The notes below the pieces were generated by a model that was not told the DNA's origin, ran no database searches, and saw only the letters and a list, made by a program, of their open reading frames with translations. Source: Burkholderiales bacterium (lineage in GTDB: Bacteria; Pseudomonadota; Gammaproteobacteria; Burkholderiales; Burkholderiaceae_C). Taken from it: a DNA stretch of 64,000 bases. This document shows positions 45,633 through 54,361 of this stretch, in pieces (positions within the stretch are counted from its first letter, which is position 1; every line of letters begins with the position of its first letter). The stretch spans positions 186,001 to 250,000 of the forward strand of contig JAUVWL010000002.1 in NCBI GenBank assembly GCA_030604135.1, in the 5' to 3' direction. Position numbers and translations under genes: made by a program.

Positions 45633-46655
45633 TCAGGCAGACCGTGCGGCCGCCAGCCGGCTGAGCACCGGCGTCAGGCAAGCCCAGTGCCGGGCCTCGG
45701 ACACGAGGCCGGCCGGCACCGTGGCCTCCAGCCATTCGTGGCCCATGTCCCGCACCCGCCTGGCCAGTTCGTCCTGCCCGGAATTGAGGCTGCCCAAACC
45801 CACAATGGGCAGACGGTGCTGCACCTGGTCGCAGACCCCCATGAGCCGATCGACCAGTTGACGGTTGCGCTCCAGTTCGCCGTCCAACCGGATCACCACC
45901 GCACCGTGATCGGGCAGAAAGGCATGGGCCACACCCATCGCCAGGCTCTGGCGCGCATGGGCCACCAGCCGCAGGCCACCTGGCATGTCGTCGTGGGGCA
46001 GGTCAATGTAGTCACTGGCCACATCGGGCACATCGTCTGCCGCTGCCGCGAAGCGACGCGAAACAATGGGTCGTCGGTAGTGGTCGGCCACCCAACGCAG
46101 CAGATCAAACGAGTGGCGGCCACGCGCCGACAGCAGCATCACGCGCAAACCGGCACCACCTGGCCGAGGCATGTCGGGCTGGGGTGGCGAGCAAAGTGAT
46201 GCCCAGACCTCGGCTGGCTCACGGGTGGCGACCTGCTCCGGTCGCTTGAGCATGCGCTGCACCCTGGCCGCCATGACAGCGGGAGGCTCATCGCTCTGGA
46301 CAATGGCCCCGATCCAGGGCCTGAAGAGGCGCCTGCGTCCCAGGCTGCGGTGCAGCACCTGCAACCGATGGTGGCGCGGGTCGCCCGCCACACGATCGAG
46401 CAACTGGTCCACAGCGGCTGGCGGGCCCTCGGCCCATTGAACAAAGTAGCCCGACTTGAACAACAGAGCCACCCGGATGCCCTCAGGCCCGTTGCGTCTG
46501 CCGGCCTGGTCCCGGATAAGGCGCATTTCGGCGAGCACCGGCCCCTGCAATCGGCTGATGCTGGTGTAGATCACGCGCAGCACCGGCACATCGGCCGGGG
46601 TGCCGTCGCTGTCGGGCCAGTCGCCGGGCTGGCTCTCGGTCGTATCGGACTCCAT
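45633..46655 (-). CDS. BLUF-domain blue-light sensor with unrecognised C-terminal domain
   Basis: The 340-residue protein has an N-terminal BLUF domain (about 24-125). The flavin-contacting residues are Y30 in VIYTS, N55 in RRNGPEG and Q73 in YFVQWAEGP, with W114 late in the domain; their spacing (25 and 18) matches known BLUF proteins. Residues about 170-340 form a second alpha/beta domain with LRVMLLSARGRHSFDLLRW, VIRLDGELERNRQLVDRL and PIVGLGSLNSGQDELARR, which I cannot assign. ATG 46655 is chosen; a TTG at 46667 is also in frame. It is divergent from the RskA-like gene. Confidence 0.75.
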   Translation of the reverse strand: MESDTTESQPGDWPDSDGTPADVPVLRVIYTSISRLQGPVLAEMRLIRDQAGRRNGPEGIRVALLFKSGYFVQWAEGPPAAVDQLLDRVAGDPRHHRLQVLHRSLGRRRLFRPWIGAIVQSDEPPAVMAARVQRMLKRPEQVATREPAEVWASLCSPPQPDMPRPGGAGLRVMLLSARGRHSFDLLRWVADHYRRPIVSRRFAAAADDVPDVASDYIDLPHDDMPGGLRLVAHARQSLAMGVAHAFLPDHGAVVIRLDGELERNRQLVDRLMGVCDQVQHRLPIVGLGSLNSGQDELARRVRDMGHEWLEATVPAGLVSEARHWACLTPVLSRLAAARSA

Positions 46656-46807
46656 GGGAAAATGCAACGCGTGGAGGCCGCCATATCCTGGTCTGGCACT
46701 CCTTGTTCTTGAACTCCCCGCTGCCGATTGTCACCGAAAAGTTCCACTGGCAAGGTGCGTGACATCCACACCCTGCGTGAAAAACTGCGCCTTCTTCAAG
46801 TCCACCC

Positions 46808-47341
46808 ATGAACACAGAAAACACGTCTGTCTCCCGTCCCAGCACCAACCCCAGCCGCGGTGTATCCGGATGGTGGCGAGCCCTGGCCATACTCCTGATG
46901 ATCGTGCTGCTGCTGGCCTGGGCCGCCTCAGCCAGCATGATGACCCAGTTGCAAGCCCAGATCGGCCACTTGCAGACTCGGCTGATCGATATTCCACAGG
47001 TGCGCCATGTGGCGGTCCTGCTGGATGACAAACAAAAGCCCGCCATGCTCGTCACCCACAACCCCAAGGAAGGCATGCTTCTGGTGCAGCGGCTGAATGA
47101 GGTACGTGAGGGTCGCGAAGACAGCATGCAGGTCTGGGCCATCCGCGGCGAGCAGGCGCCTCGGTCACTTGGTGTTATCGAGAGCAAATACCAGACGCTT
47201 CAGCTGCCGGTGACCGACGCCGATCTGCTAGACATGACGGAGATCGCCATCAGCGCAGAGAACAAGGGGGGCGTGCCCGCCGGCGCCGGTCCCAGCCTGC
47301 CCTGGCTGTTCAAGGGATGGTGGGTGGTCAAGTCGATCTGA
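46808..47341 (+). CDS. Orphan RskA-like (anti-sigma-K C-terminal) membrane protein
   Basis: The 177-residue protein has one membrane helix (about 24-43) and a periplasmic domain like the C-terminal half of the RskA homologue at 61340-62119. Both share VAVLLDDKQKPAMLVT / VAVLNDDSAGPAMLVT, the stretch MQVWAIRGEQAPRSLGV / LQLWALPPGGAPRSLGV, and GGVPAGAGP / GGVPSERGP. The N-terminal cytoplasmic sigma-binding domain is missing and no sigma gene is adjacent. It may be a decoy, a co-sensor, or a remnant under new use beside the BLUF gene. Confidence 0.75.
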   Translation: MNTENTSVSRPSTNPSRGVSGWWRALAILLMIVLLLAWAASASMMTQLQAQIGHLQTRLIDIPQVRHVAVLLDDKQKPAMLVTHNPKEGMLLVQRLNEVREGREDSMQVWAIRGEQAPRSLGVIESKYQTLQLPVTDADLLDMTEIAISAENKGGVPAGAGPSLPWLFKGWWVVKSI

Positions 47342-47418
47342 TCAGCGCCCGTTGACCGACGGCTGGCGCCCTGGGCCTGACCGGCAGCAGGGTGGGCAGG
47401 CCACCCACGCCACCTAAA

Positions 47419-48348
47419 ATGTCAGCCCGGGCCGGACCTGCTTCCCGCCTTCATCACAGGGAGTTCACAGCACCGTTCCTGCCGACGCGCTCGGCTGGCG
47501 CGGTCGCGTCTTCAAGGGGGCTGCGGTTGACCCGACGTGTTTTTGCCCGGACACCCGTCTGGATCGGGGCCGCTTCGGCGCTGACATTGGCTGCATGGAC
47601 AGTGGCACACCACCCACCCGTGTCGGTGGCCTTGGTGGTGGCGTCCGTGCTCCTATTCGGCGCAGCAGCGCTGGCTGCCCAGCGGCTGCTGCCGGTCGGC
47701 TGGTTGGCGGTGTGTATGCCCTTTGCCGTGGCCGCTGGCTGGCTGGCAGAGCAATTGGGCACCCGTCATGGCTGGCTGTTCGGCCGCTACACGTACACCG
47801 AGGTGCTCGGACCGCGCCTGATCGATGTGCCGGTGGTGATTCCGCTGATGTGGTTCGCGCTGGCCATGGTGGGCTGGGTGATGGCGCACTTGTTGCTGTG
47901 GCGGCGCCCGCCGGCGCACGGCAGCGGCTGGCCCGCCAGCTTGCTCACCGCCCTGCTGGCCGCCATGCTGGTCACCGCGTTCGACCTTGGCGCCGACCCC
48001 TACTTTGTCTATGTGCTCAAAGCCTGGGTGATGGAAAAGCCCGACGGTGGCTGGTTCGGCGAGACGGTCGAGGGTTTTGTCGGATGGATGGTGGTGTCCT
48101 TCGTCATCACACTGCTGTTTGATCGCATGACCGTTCGCCACCCACCATTGAGCGCCAGCGCTCGGCAACCGATCGTGCCTGTGGCCTTGCTACTGTCCAT
48201 CTACACCTGCGCCCTGGTTTTCCAGATGGTCTGGGGCGCGAACCTCGCGCTGAAGGTGGTGGCGTTCTTTGCCATGGGCATCCCCATGCTGATCGCATGG
48301 ACCAGCTGGATGCAGTGGCGCCAGACCTTGGTCATGGCCGACGGATGA
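47419..48348 (+). CDS. Carotenoid biosynthesis protein (DUF422/CruF-like)
   Basis: The 309-residue protein has about seven membrane helices. It matches the carotenoid-hydratase-type CruF/DUF422 family: RHGWLFGRYTYTEVLGPRL, DVPVVIPLMWFALAMVGWVM, AFDLGADPYFV and MEKPDGGWFGETVEGFVGW are characteristic. CruF relatives add water to the psi end of acyclic carotenoids. No phytoene synthase or desaturase is in the window. The start is uncertain (ATG 47419). The stop overlaps the next gene (ATGA). Confidence 0.82.
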   Translation: MSARAGPASRLHHREFTAPFLPTRSAGAVASSRGLRLTRRVFARTPVWIGAASALTLAAWTVAHHPPVSVALVVASVLLFGAAALAAQRLLPVGWLAVCMPFAVAAGWLAEQLGTRHGWLFGRYTYTEVLGPRLIDVPVVIPLMWFALAMVGWVMAHLLLWRRPPAHGSGWPASLLTALLAAMLVTAFDLGADPYFVYVLKAWVMEKPDGGWFGETVEGFVGWMVVSFVITLLFDRMTVRHPPLSASARQPIVPVALLLSIYTCALVFQMVWGANLALKVVAFFAMGIPMLIAWTSWMQWRQTLVMADG

Positions 48349-49697
48349 AGCCCATGTCAGCCGACCTGCCATGGGCAGCCCGAACAGGCGACCCGCTGGC
48401 CGACCACACGGTCGACGCCGTCATGGGCAACCGCCCCCTGGACGCCGCCATGGTTCGCCTGGCCCAGGCCAATCGACTGATGGCAGCGTGGCAGAGCAAC
48501 GTCGATCTGGCACCCGAGCGCTGGAACACCGATGGCGTCGACCCCGAGGTGCTGGCCGCCATGAGCCGCTACGTGGAGAAAGCCAAGGCCTTGCCCGCGT
48601 GGGCCGAACCCGCTCTGATCGTAGAGGCCGAGTCTGTGTTCATGGACCAGGGCCCGCTGTCCTGCGCCCTGCTGTTCTGTGCCAGCCTGCCCGCCTGCTA
48701 CCAGATGCCACAACTGGCCGAGGTGTTGCACCTGTCCGGCCAACTGGAGCAGCACACCGAACACCGCATCCGTCAGACCGCCGCCATGATCTTTCCGGTC
48801 ATGATGAAGGGTGGACTGGGCGCAGCGGAAGGCGGTGGCGTGGCCCAGGTGCTCAAGGTGCGGCTCATCCACGCCACGATCCGGCACCTGATCGTGCAGC
48901 GTCAAGCCGAGGAAGCCGCCGCCCTGAAAGACGAACGTCACCGGATCTGGTGTCGCCATGACTGGGACAGCGATCGGCTGGGTGTGCCCTGCAGCCAGCT
49001 GGAACTGGCCTTCACGCTGCTGACCTTCCACTTCGTGTTTCTGCGTGCCCTGCGCACGCTCGGGCTGGGTCTGAGCCCGCGTGAGGAACACGCCTACCTG
49101 CACCTCTGGAACGTGGTCGGCCATGTGCTGGGCGTCGACGACAGCCTGATGGCGAGCGACATGGACACAGCCCGGCAGCTGCTGGAGCGTCTGGGAAATT
49201 TCCAGGTGGACCTGGCGGGTGCCACCGACCCGCGGCCGGCGCTGGGTGAGGCCCTGGTCAACGCCCTCGCACGCAGCATCCGCGTCCCGCTGATCCGCCA
49301 CCTGCCGGTGCCCATGATCGAGCATTTGCTCGGGCCAGCGGCCGCCCGGCGCATCGGCGTCGGCCCCCAGGCCGGACTGGCCACTCGCACCCTCTTCGCT
49401 ATCGCCATGGCTGTCACGGGAGGCATCGACCGCGCAGGCCGTTGGTGGCGACCGGGTTTTTCCATCACACGCATGCTCACGCGCGTCATCGGTTACCACA
49501 TGCTCACCCGCTTCCTGCTCGACCAGACCCGCCCACTGGCCCTGCCCAAGGGTTTGCTGAACCAGATGCACGCGACCGTGCGTGACTGGCACGTTGACGC
49601 CCAGGCTCCCGGCTGGCTCAACCGTCTGGAGGACCGACTGACCACACACGGTCAGTGGCTCACCACCGCCCCACCAACCCATGGGGCACAAGCATGA
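48345..49697 (+). CDS. MpaB / rubber-oxygenase (Lcp) family protein, DUF2236-like
   Basis: The 450-residue, mostly helical protein resembles the MpaB/Lcp catalytic domain. RIRQTAAMIFPVMMKGG (141-157) and KVRLIHATIRHLI (171-183) fit the conserved R..T and vR..H..vR helices that hold b-type haem in latex-clearing protein. H176 is therefore the probable axial ligand. Lcp cleaves polyisoprene double bonds with oxygen; MpaB acts on a prenyl chain. Coupled to a carotenoid gene by an ATGA overlap, a polyene or terpenoid substrate is plausible. No signal peptide is seen. Confidence 0.75.
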   Translation: MKPMSADLPWAARTGDPLADHTVDAVMGNRPLDAAMVRLAQANRLMAAWQSNVDLAPERWNTDGVDPEVLAAMSRYVEKAKALPAWAEPALIVEAESVFMDQGPLSCALLFCASLPACYQMPQLAEVLHLSGQLEQHTEHRIRQTAAMIFPVMMKGGLGAAEGGGVAQVLKVRLIHATIRHLIVQRQAEEAAALKDERHRIWCRHDWDSDRLGVPCSQLELAFTLLTFHFVFLRALRTLGLGLSPREEHAYLHLWNVVGHVLGVDDSLMASDMDTARQLLERLGNFQVDLAGATDPRPALGEALVNALARSIRVPLIRHLPVPMIEHLLGPAAARRIGVGPQAGLATRTLFAIAMAVTGGIDRAGRWWRPGFSITRMLTRVIGYHMLTRFLLDQTRPLALPKGLLNQMHATVRDWHVDAQAPGWLNRLEDRLTTHGQWLTTAPPTHGAQA

Positions 49698-51520
49698 AGC
49701 CGGTGCCTTCCTTCGGGAACATGCCTCGCCTGCGCGAGCTGCTCTCCACACACATCCGGTGGACCGGTGGTGTGTGGCTGGCCTGGCTGTTGCTGCTGAC
49801 GGCCACCTGCGCCTGGCCCGCTCGGGCCGATACAGCGGATTCAACCGAGACCGAGATCACCCTGGGCAGTCGCTACTGGGTCGATCCCACTGGCACCGCC
49901 ACCGTCGATGAGGTTGCCAGCTTGCCGACGTCGGCTCTGAGCACCCTGGAACGGCACCAGGGGTTTGACCTGGCGGGCAAGGCCCTCTGGATCCAGCCAC
50001 CCCTGCCCTCACTGCCCCAGGAGCAGCGCTGGTACCTGGCACTGAGTGCATCGGCCTTCATCAACACCGCCACCTTCTACCAGCGCCAGTCCGACGGCAC
50101 CTGGCGCGAACAGGTGGCCGGCGACCACCTGCCGGTGGCACAGTGGAGCCACCCGGACCAGACCCCAGTGTTCGACATCGACACCGGTGCCGACCCGGCC
50201 GTGTGGTTGCGCCTGAGCAACGCCCCCGCACCCACCAGCCCTCGGCTGCAACTGCTCGAAGAGCGCCAGCTGCAGAGCAAGCGCTACTGGACCTTCCTCA
50301 CGGTCGGCGCCTACCTGGGATTCGGTTTGCTGGTGCTGTTCCTGGGCGGTGTGCACTGGCGACTCTACCGGGACCGTGCGTTCATCGCCTATTGCGTCTA
50401 CGTGGCCTGCATGCTGGGCTTCCAGACCGCCTTTACCGGCATCGGTGGCCTTTTCTTCTGGGACCAGAGTCCGCGCTGGAACGACATGGCGCCAGCGCTG
50501 TTCATGCTGTGGCTGACCGCTTCGGGCATCTGGTTTGTGCGCGAGGTCTGTGCCCTGTCGCGCTACAGCGTGCGCGTGGACCGGGTGGTGCTGGCCTGGT
50601 GCGTGATCGGTCTGCTGTTCCCGCTGCTCTACTTCACGCTGCACAACAGCCTGGCCTTCGCCCTGCTGAACCTCTATGGCCTGCTGTCGGTGCTGCTCAG
50701 CATCGCCCTGTGCCTGTGGACATGGCGACACGGACAGGCCTACGCCGGCTGGCTGTTCCTGGGCTTCCTGCCGGTGCACCTGGGCTACCCGTTCCCGGCG
50801 CTGCGTAGCGCTGGCGTGCTGCCCGACAGCTGGGCCACCCAATACGCTGTCATGATCGGCTCTGCCATCGAGATTCCGCTGCTGCTGTACATCCTGCACC
50901 GGCGCGCCAAAGACTTCAGCGAGCACCGCGCCCGCCTGCGCGCCCTGGAAAGCACCGACCCGCTGACCGGTCTGGCCCTGCTGCCGGTGCTGACCCTGCG
51001 ACTGCGCGACGCCCTCGGACGCGCCCGTCGCACCCGTCACCAGGTCGGAGTGCTGTTGGTCGAGCTGGGCAACCATGCCGACATCCAGACCGAGTTCGGA
51101 CGCGAAGCCGCCGACAAGGCCATGGTGGTGGCGGCCGCCCGACTGTCGGAGGTGGTTCGCGATCTCGACACCGTCAGCCGCCTGGACGACACCCGCTTTG
51201 CGATTCTGGTGGAAGGACCTCAACAGACCGAAGACATCCGGCGCCTGGCACAACATGTGGTGGCCAAGGGCCTGGAGACGGTTCCGATGATCGGGCCATT
51301 GGTGAGCCTGAAGCTGCGTGTGGTGACCGCCATGCCGCCCGACGGCGTGATCGACATGGCCAACGACAGCCCGATCGACGAGACCCGTCTGCTGGCCCGC
51401 CTGGCCCGGGCGCTCGACCGCAGCGCCGACGACCCCCGCAAAGTGGTCCAGCACCTGCCTTTGGCATCACGAAGCGACCGCCCCTCGGACGGTTTTTCGG
51501 CGCCGCCGGCGGCCGGTTAG
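49694..51520 (+). CDS. 7TMR-DISM membrane sensor with degenerate GGDEF domain
   Basis: The 608-residue protein has a signal/anchor segment (26-42), a periplasmic DISMED2-like beta domain (about 50-195), seven membrane helices (about 200-400) and a C-terminal GGDEF-type domain opening with STDPLTGLALL (420-430). The catalytic GGDEF is replaced by DDTRF (498-502), so cyclic-di-GMP synthesis is unlikely; it may bind GTP or signal by contact. The start overlaps the MpaB-like stop (ATGA), making the third member of a coupled operon. Confidence 0.85.
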   Translation: MKPVPSFGNMPRLRELLSTHIRWTGGVWLAWLLLLTATCAWPARADTADSTETEITLGSRYWVDPTGTATVDEVASLPTSALSTLERHQGFDLAGKALWIQPPLPSLPQEQRWYLALSASAFINTATFYQRQSDGTWREQVAGDHLPVAQWSHPDQTPVFDIDTGADPAVWLRLSNAPAPTSPRLQLLEERQLQSKRYWTFLTVGAYLGFGLLVLFLGGVHWRLYRDRAFIAYCVYVACMLGFQTAFTGIGGLFFWDQSPRWNDMAPALFMLWLTASGIWFVREVCALSRYSVRVDRVVLAWCVIGLLFPLLYFTLHNSLAFALLNLYGLLSVLLSIALCLWTWRHGQAYAGWLFLGFLPVHLGYPFPALRSAGVLPDSWATQYAVMIGSAIEIPLLLYILHRRAKDFSEHRARLRALESTDPLTGLALLPVLTLRLRDALGRARRTRHQVGVLLVELGNHADIQTEFGREAADKAMVVAAARLSEVVRDLDTVSRLDDTRFAILVEGPQQTEDIRRLAQHVVAKGLETVPMIGPLVSLKLRVVTAMPPDGVIDMANDSPIDETRLLARLARALDRSADDPRKVVQHLPLASRSDRPSDGFSAPPAAG

Positions 51521-52242
51521 CGCAGCGCGTATTCGAAGGTGCTGACCACACGCAGCCGCTTGCTGCGTGATCGGCCGTCATCGAAATCGTTGCCGTCGTC
51601 GCCGCTGATGCGAATCACCCCCTGGTTGGCGCTGCGCAGGGGTCCCAGGCGTGCACCTGCCTCGGCTGCAAACTTGTCGGCCTGCTCGCGTGCGTTGCGT
51701 GTGGCCTCGGCCAGCAGCGGACCCTTGAGGTCGTTGAAGCCGCGCAGCTGGTAGCGAGGACCCGCCGGCCCCTCATCCGGACCACCCAGCTGCACCCCTG
51801 CCTGGATCAGCGGGTCGACAGCGAGGGCGGCCTGCTCCACCTCGGCCACCCGGGCACTCTTGACCAGCACCTGACCGGTCCCGTTGAACCTCAGCGGCTG
51901 GTTGCCCTGACCATATTCCCGGGCATACAGGTCCTGCACCTGCAAGGGCCGGATCTCCAGCTCCTGCTCGGTGAAACCGCGCTCGCGCAAAAAGGCCAGC
52001 ACCCGCTCGCGGTCGGCCGCCAGCGCCTGCTGCACCGACCCGAACTCGGGTCCGGCGCGCCGGAAACCGAGCACCCAGACCGCGTAATCGCTGTCGACCG
52101 CCTGCTCTGCCAGCCCCTTGACCGTCACCGACCGGTCGGCAAGCCGGAAACGTTCAAGACCCACACTGACAAAGAGGCCCGCCAGGGCCAGGCCAGCGCC
52201 CAGAAGGAGCGCGGCCAGAAGACGGGATAGGTGGGCATTCAT
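51517..52242 (-). CDS. SIMPL-domain (DUF541) periplasmic protein
   Basis: The 241-residue protein has an N-terminal signal-anchor (residues 7-28). The SIMPL domain features RSVTVKGLAEQAVDSDYAVW, ADRERVLAFLRERGFTEQEL and NAREQADKFAAEAGARLGPL near the end. Relatives are periplasmic oligomers linked to oxidative or membrane stress; biochemical function unknown. It is the downstream partner of the DUF6639-like gene (four-base overlap) and its stop overlaps the convergent GGDEF gene end. Confidence 0.85.
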   Translation of the reverse strand: MNAHLSRLLAALLLGAGLALAGLFVSVGLERFRLADRSVTVKGLAEQAVDSDYAVWVLGFRRAGPEFGSVQQALAADRERVLAFLRERGFTEQELEIRPLQVQDLYAREYGQGNQPLRFNGTGQVLVKSARVAEVEQAALAVDPLIQAGVQLGGPDEGPAGPRYQLRGFNDLKGPLLAEATRNAREQADKFAAEAGARLGPLRSANQGVIRISGDDGNDFDDGRSRSKRLRVVSTFEYALR

Positions 52243-53003
52243 CGGTAAGCTCCTGAAAATGGCGACGCAGCCCCACCCGCCAAACGGGAATCAGGTGCCT
52301 GCCCAAGGGATGATCGCGACAGCAGCAGCTCGGGCACCACCTTGCCATCGATCACCTGTCGCAGAAATCCGAACCCGTCTGGCTGGCGCAACCAGTGCCG
52401 ATAAGCTTCGACGCCAAAGGCCATCGGATCCAGGGTGTAGCGCATGTCGTTGATCTCGGCATCGTAGGTGAACCCAGGGCCAGGCATGGCCGCGAACACG
52501 GCCTCCAGCGTCGCAGGGTCCATGGTGGCAAACATGGCCACATAGGCCACGTATTCGTGCGCCGAAGTGACCAGCTGCCTGCCGTCCAGGTGACAGCCCA
52601 CCAGCGCGTGCGCCACTTCGTGTGCCACCACGCTGCGGTAGAGGGTCTCGCTGGTCGGTACCCCAAACCACCGTCCGCGGTCCATGAAGCGCGCCATTTC
52701 GAGCACCAGCAGGCGGTGTGTACGGGGCGCGTAACAACCCACCGCATCCCGTCGCAGGTCTTCCGGCATCTCGGACACCACCTCGATCAGGACCGGTCGC
52801 ACCCGCTCCAGCTGCAGCCTGCCAAGAAAACCGAAGGCGTCGCGTGCCCCGGCACAGGCAGGAGCCGCCTCGTCCGGGTGACGTGTCAGCACTGACGCCA
52901 TGACATTGGCGAAGGGGCCCGGTTCACTGCCCGCCCAGGACGCGCCAGGTACCGCCAGACAGCCCCAGACGGCCAGCACACCCAACCCGATTCTTCGCCT
53001 CAA
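52239..53003 (-). CDS. DUF6639-like exported protein with HExxH-type motif
   Basis: The 254-residue protein carries a signal peptide (RRRIGLGVLAVWGCLAVPGASWA). In its middle, VVAHEVAHALVGCH is an HExxH zinc-protease-type motif, followed by HEYVAYVAMFATMD, where a third ligand could lie. I chose the TTG at 53003 with GGGAG seven bases upstream; a GTG at 53024 without a ribosome site is the alternative. Peptidase activity is inference from the motif. It is coupled to the SIMPL gene and divergent from dinB. Confidence 0.7.
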   Translation of the reverse strand: MRRRIGLGVLAVWGCLAVPGASWAGSEPGPFANVMASVLTRHPDEAAPACAGARDAFGFLGRLQLERVRPVLIEVVSEMPEDLRRDAVGCYAPRTHRLLVLEMARFMDRGRWFGVPTSETLYRSVVAHEVAHALVGCHLDGRQLVTSAHEYVAYVAMFATMDPATLEAVFAAMPGPGFTYDAEINDMRYTLDPMAFGVEAYRHWLRQPDGFGFLRQVIDGKVVPELLLSRSSLGQAPDSRLAGGAASPFSGAYR

Positions 53004-53068
53004 TTGCGGACTCCCGACCGGCACACGGCGCCGGCCAATGGAAATGTTAATGCAGCTATGCTGTGCGC

Positions 53069-54361
53069 GTGAGCGCCACCGTCACTCCGAACCGCCGCAT
53101 CGCCCACCTCGACATGGACGCCTTCTTCGCGTCAGTCGAGTTGCTGCGCTATCCGCAGCTCAAGGGGCTGCCACTGGTGATCGGCGGCGGTCGCCGGCGC
53201 GAGGCCGAGATGTTCGAGCGATTGCGCCAGGCCTACCCGGATCGCGACTGGGGACCCGACTCGCTGGACCGCGTGCCGGTCGACTTTTTCCCGCGCCTGA
53301 AAGACTACGTCGGGCGCGGCGTGGCCACCACGGCCACCTACGCGGCACGGCAATTCGGCGTCGGCTCCGCCATGGGTCTGATGAAGGCGGCGCGTCTGTG
53401 CCCGGAGGCCATTCTGCTGCCGGTGGACTTCGACGAGGTCAAACGCCTGTCGCGGCTTTTCAAGAGCACCATCCAGGAGATCGCGCCGGTCATGCAGGAC
53501 CGGGGGGTGGACGAGGTCTACATCGACTTCACCGATGTGCCCGGGGGCCAGCGCGAGGGCGGCAGGGTGCTGGCACGCCTGATCCAGAAAAGCATCTTCC
53601 AGGCCACCGGATTGACCTGCTCGATCGGCGTGGCACCGAACAAGCTGATCGCCAAGATGGCCAGTGAATTCAACAAACCCAACGGCATCAGCATCGTTCA
53701 CCCCGAAGACCTGAAGACCCTGATCTGGCCCCTGCCCTGCCGCAAGATCAACGGCATCGGCCCCAAGGCCGACGCGAAGTTGCAGTCGCATGGCATCCAC
53801 ACCATCGGCGAGCTGGCCGCCCGCGAGCCGGGCTGGCTGGTCGCGCATTTCGGCAAGAGCTACGGCGCCTGGCTGCACGAGGCCGCCTGGGGGCGCGACG
53901 ACCGGCCGGTGGAAACCGAGAGCGAGCCGGTCAGCATGAGCCGCGAGACCACCTTCGAGCGCGACCTGCACGCGGCGCGTGACCGGGCCGAGCTGGGCGC
54001 CATATTCACCCGGCTGTGCGAGCAGGTCTCGGCCGACCTTCGGCGCAAAGGGTATGCGGGTCGCACCATCGGCATCAAGATCACCTACGACAACTTCGAG
54101 AAGGTCACGCGCGACCTGACCATCGACGAGGCCACCGACGACGCCGTGGCCATCCGACGCCATGCCGGCCAATGCCTCAAACGGGTGGACCTGAGCCGGC
54201 GCTTCCGGCTGCTCGGTGTGCGTGTGGGCAAACTCGTCAAACCCGGGACAGAGGCCCTGCCCGGCGGCCGCTACAGTGAGACCCCGACCGCACCACCCCG
54301 CAGCGCACGCGACAGGAGCCCCGATGACCACACCGACCTGCTTTTCCCTGAGCTTGGGTGA
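53069..54361 (+). CDS. dinB: DNA polymerase IV (Y-family translesion polymerase)
   Basis: The protein copies damaged DNA. The catalytic carboxylates are in HLDMDAFFASVE near the N-terminus and in DRGVDEVYIDFTD, and the thumb/little-finger parts include SIGVAPNKLIAKMASEFNKP, INGIGPKADAKL and the C-terminal DLSRRFRLLGVRVGKLV. A polar insertion of about 40 residues after VIGGGRRR is typical of betaproteobacterial DinB proteins. GTG starts at 53069 and 53063 are possible. TATGCT at 53057-53062 is a -10-like box very close to the start. I see no LexA box. Confidence 0.93.
   Translation: MSATVTPNRRIAHLDMDAFFASVELLRYPQLKGLPLVIGGGRRREAEMFERLRQAYPDRDWGPDSLDRVPVDFFPRLKDYVGRGVATTATYAARQFGVGSAMGLMKAARLCPEAILLPVDFDEVKRLSRLFKSTIQEIAPVMQDRGVDEVYIDFTDVPGGQREGGRVLARLIQKSIFQATGLTCSIGVAPNKLIAKMASEFNKPNGISIVHPEDLKTLIWPLPCRKINGIGPKADAKLQSHGIHTIGELAAREPGWLVAHFGKSYGAWLHEAAWGRDDRPVETESEPVSMSRETTFERDLHAARDRAELGAIFTRLCEQVSADLRRKGYAGRTIGIKITYDNFEKVTRDLTIDEATDDAVAIRRHAGQCLKRVDLSRRFRLLGVRVGKLVKPGTEALPGGRYSETPTAPPRSARDRSPDDHTDLLFPELG

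Noticed and set aside
46656..46807. ECF promoter for the orphan RskA-like gene
   Set aside because: I looked for the GCATCC/CGTAT pair found at 58358-58459 and saw no match in this intergenic region.
53041..53068. LexA (SOS) box before dinB
   Set aside because: No CTG-N10-CAG-type palindrome is present; only a -10-like TATGCT is seen.
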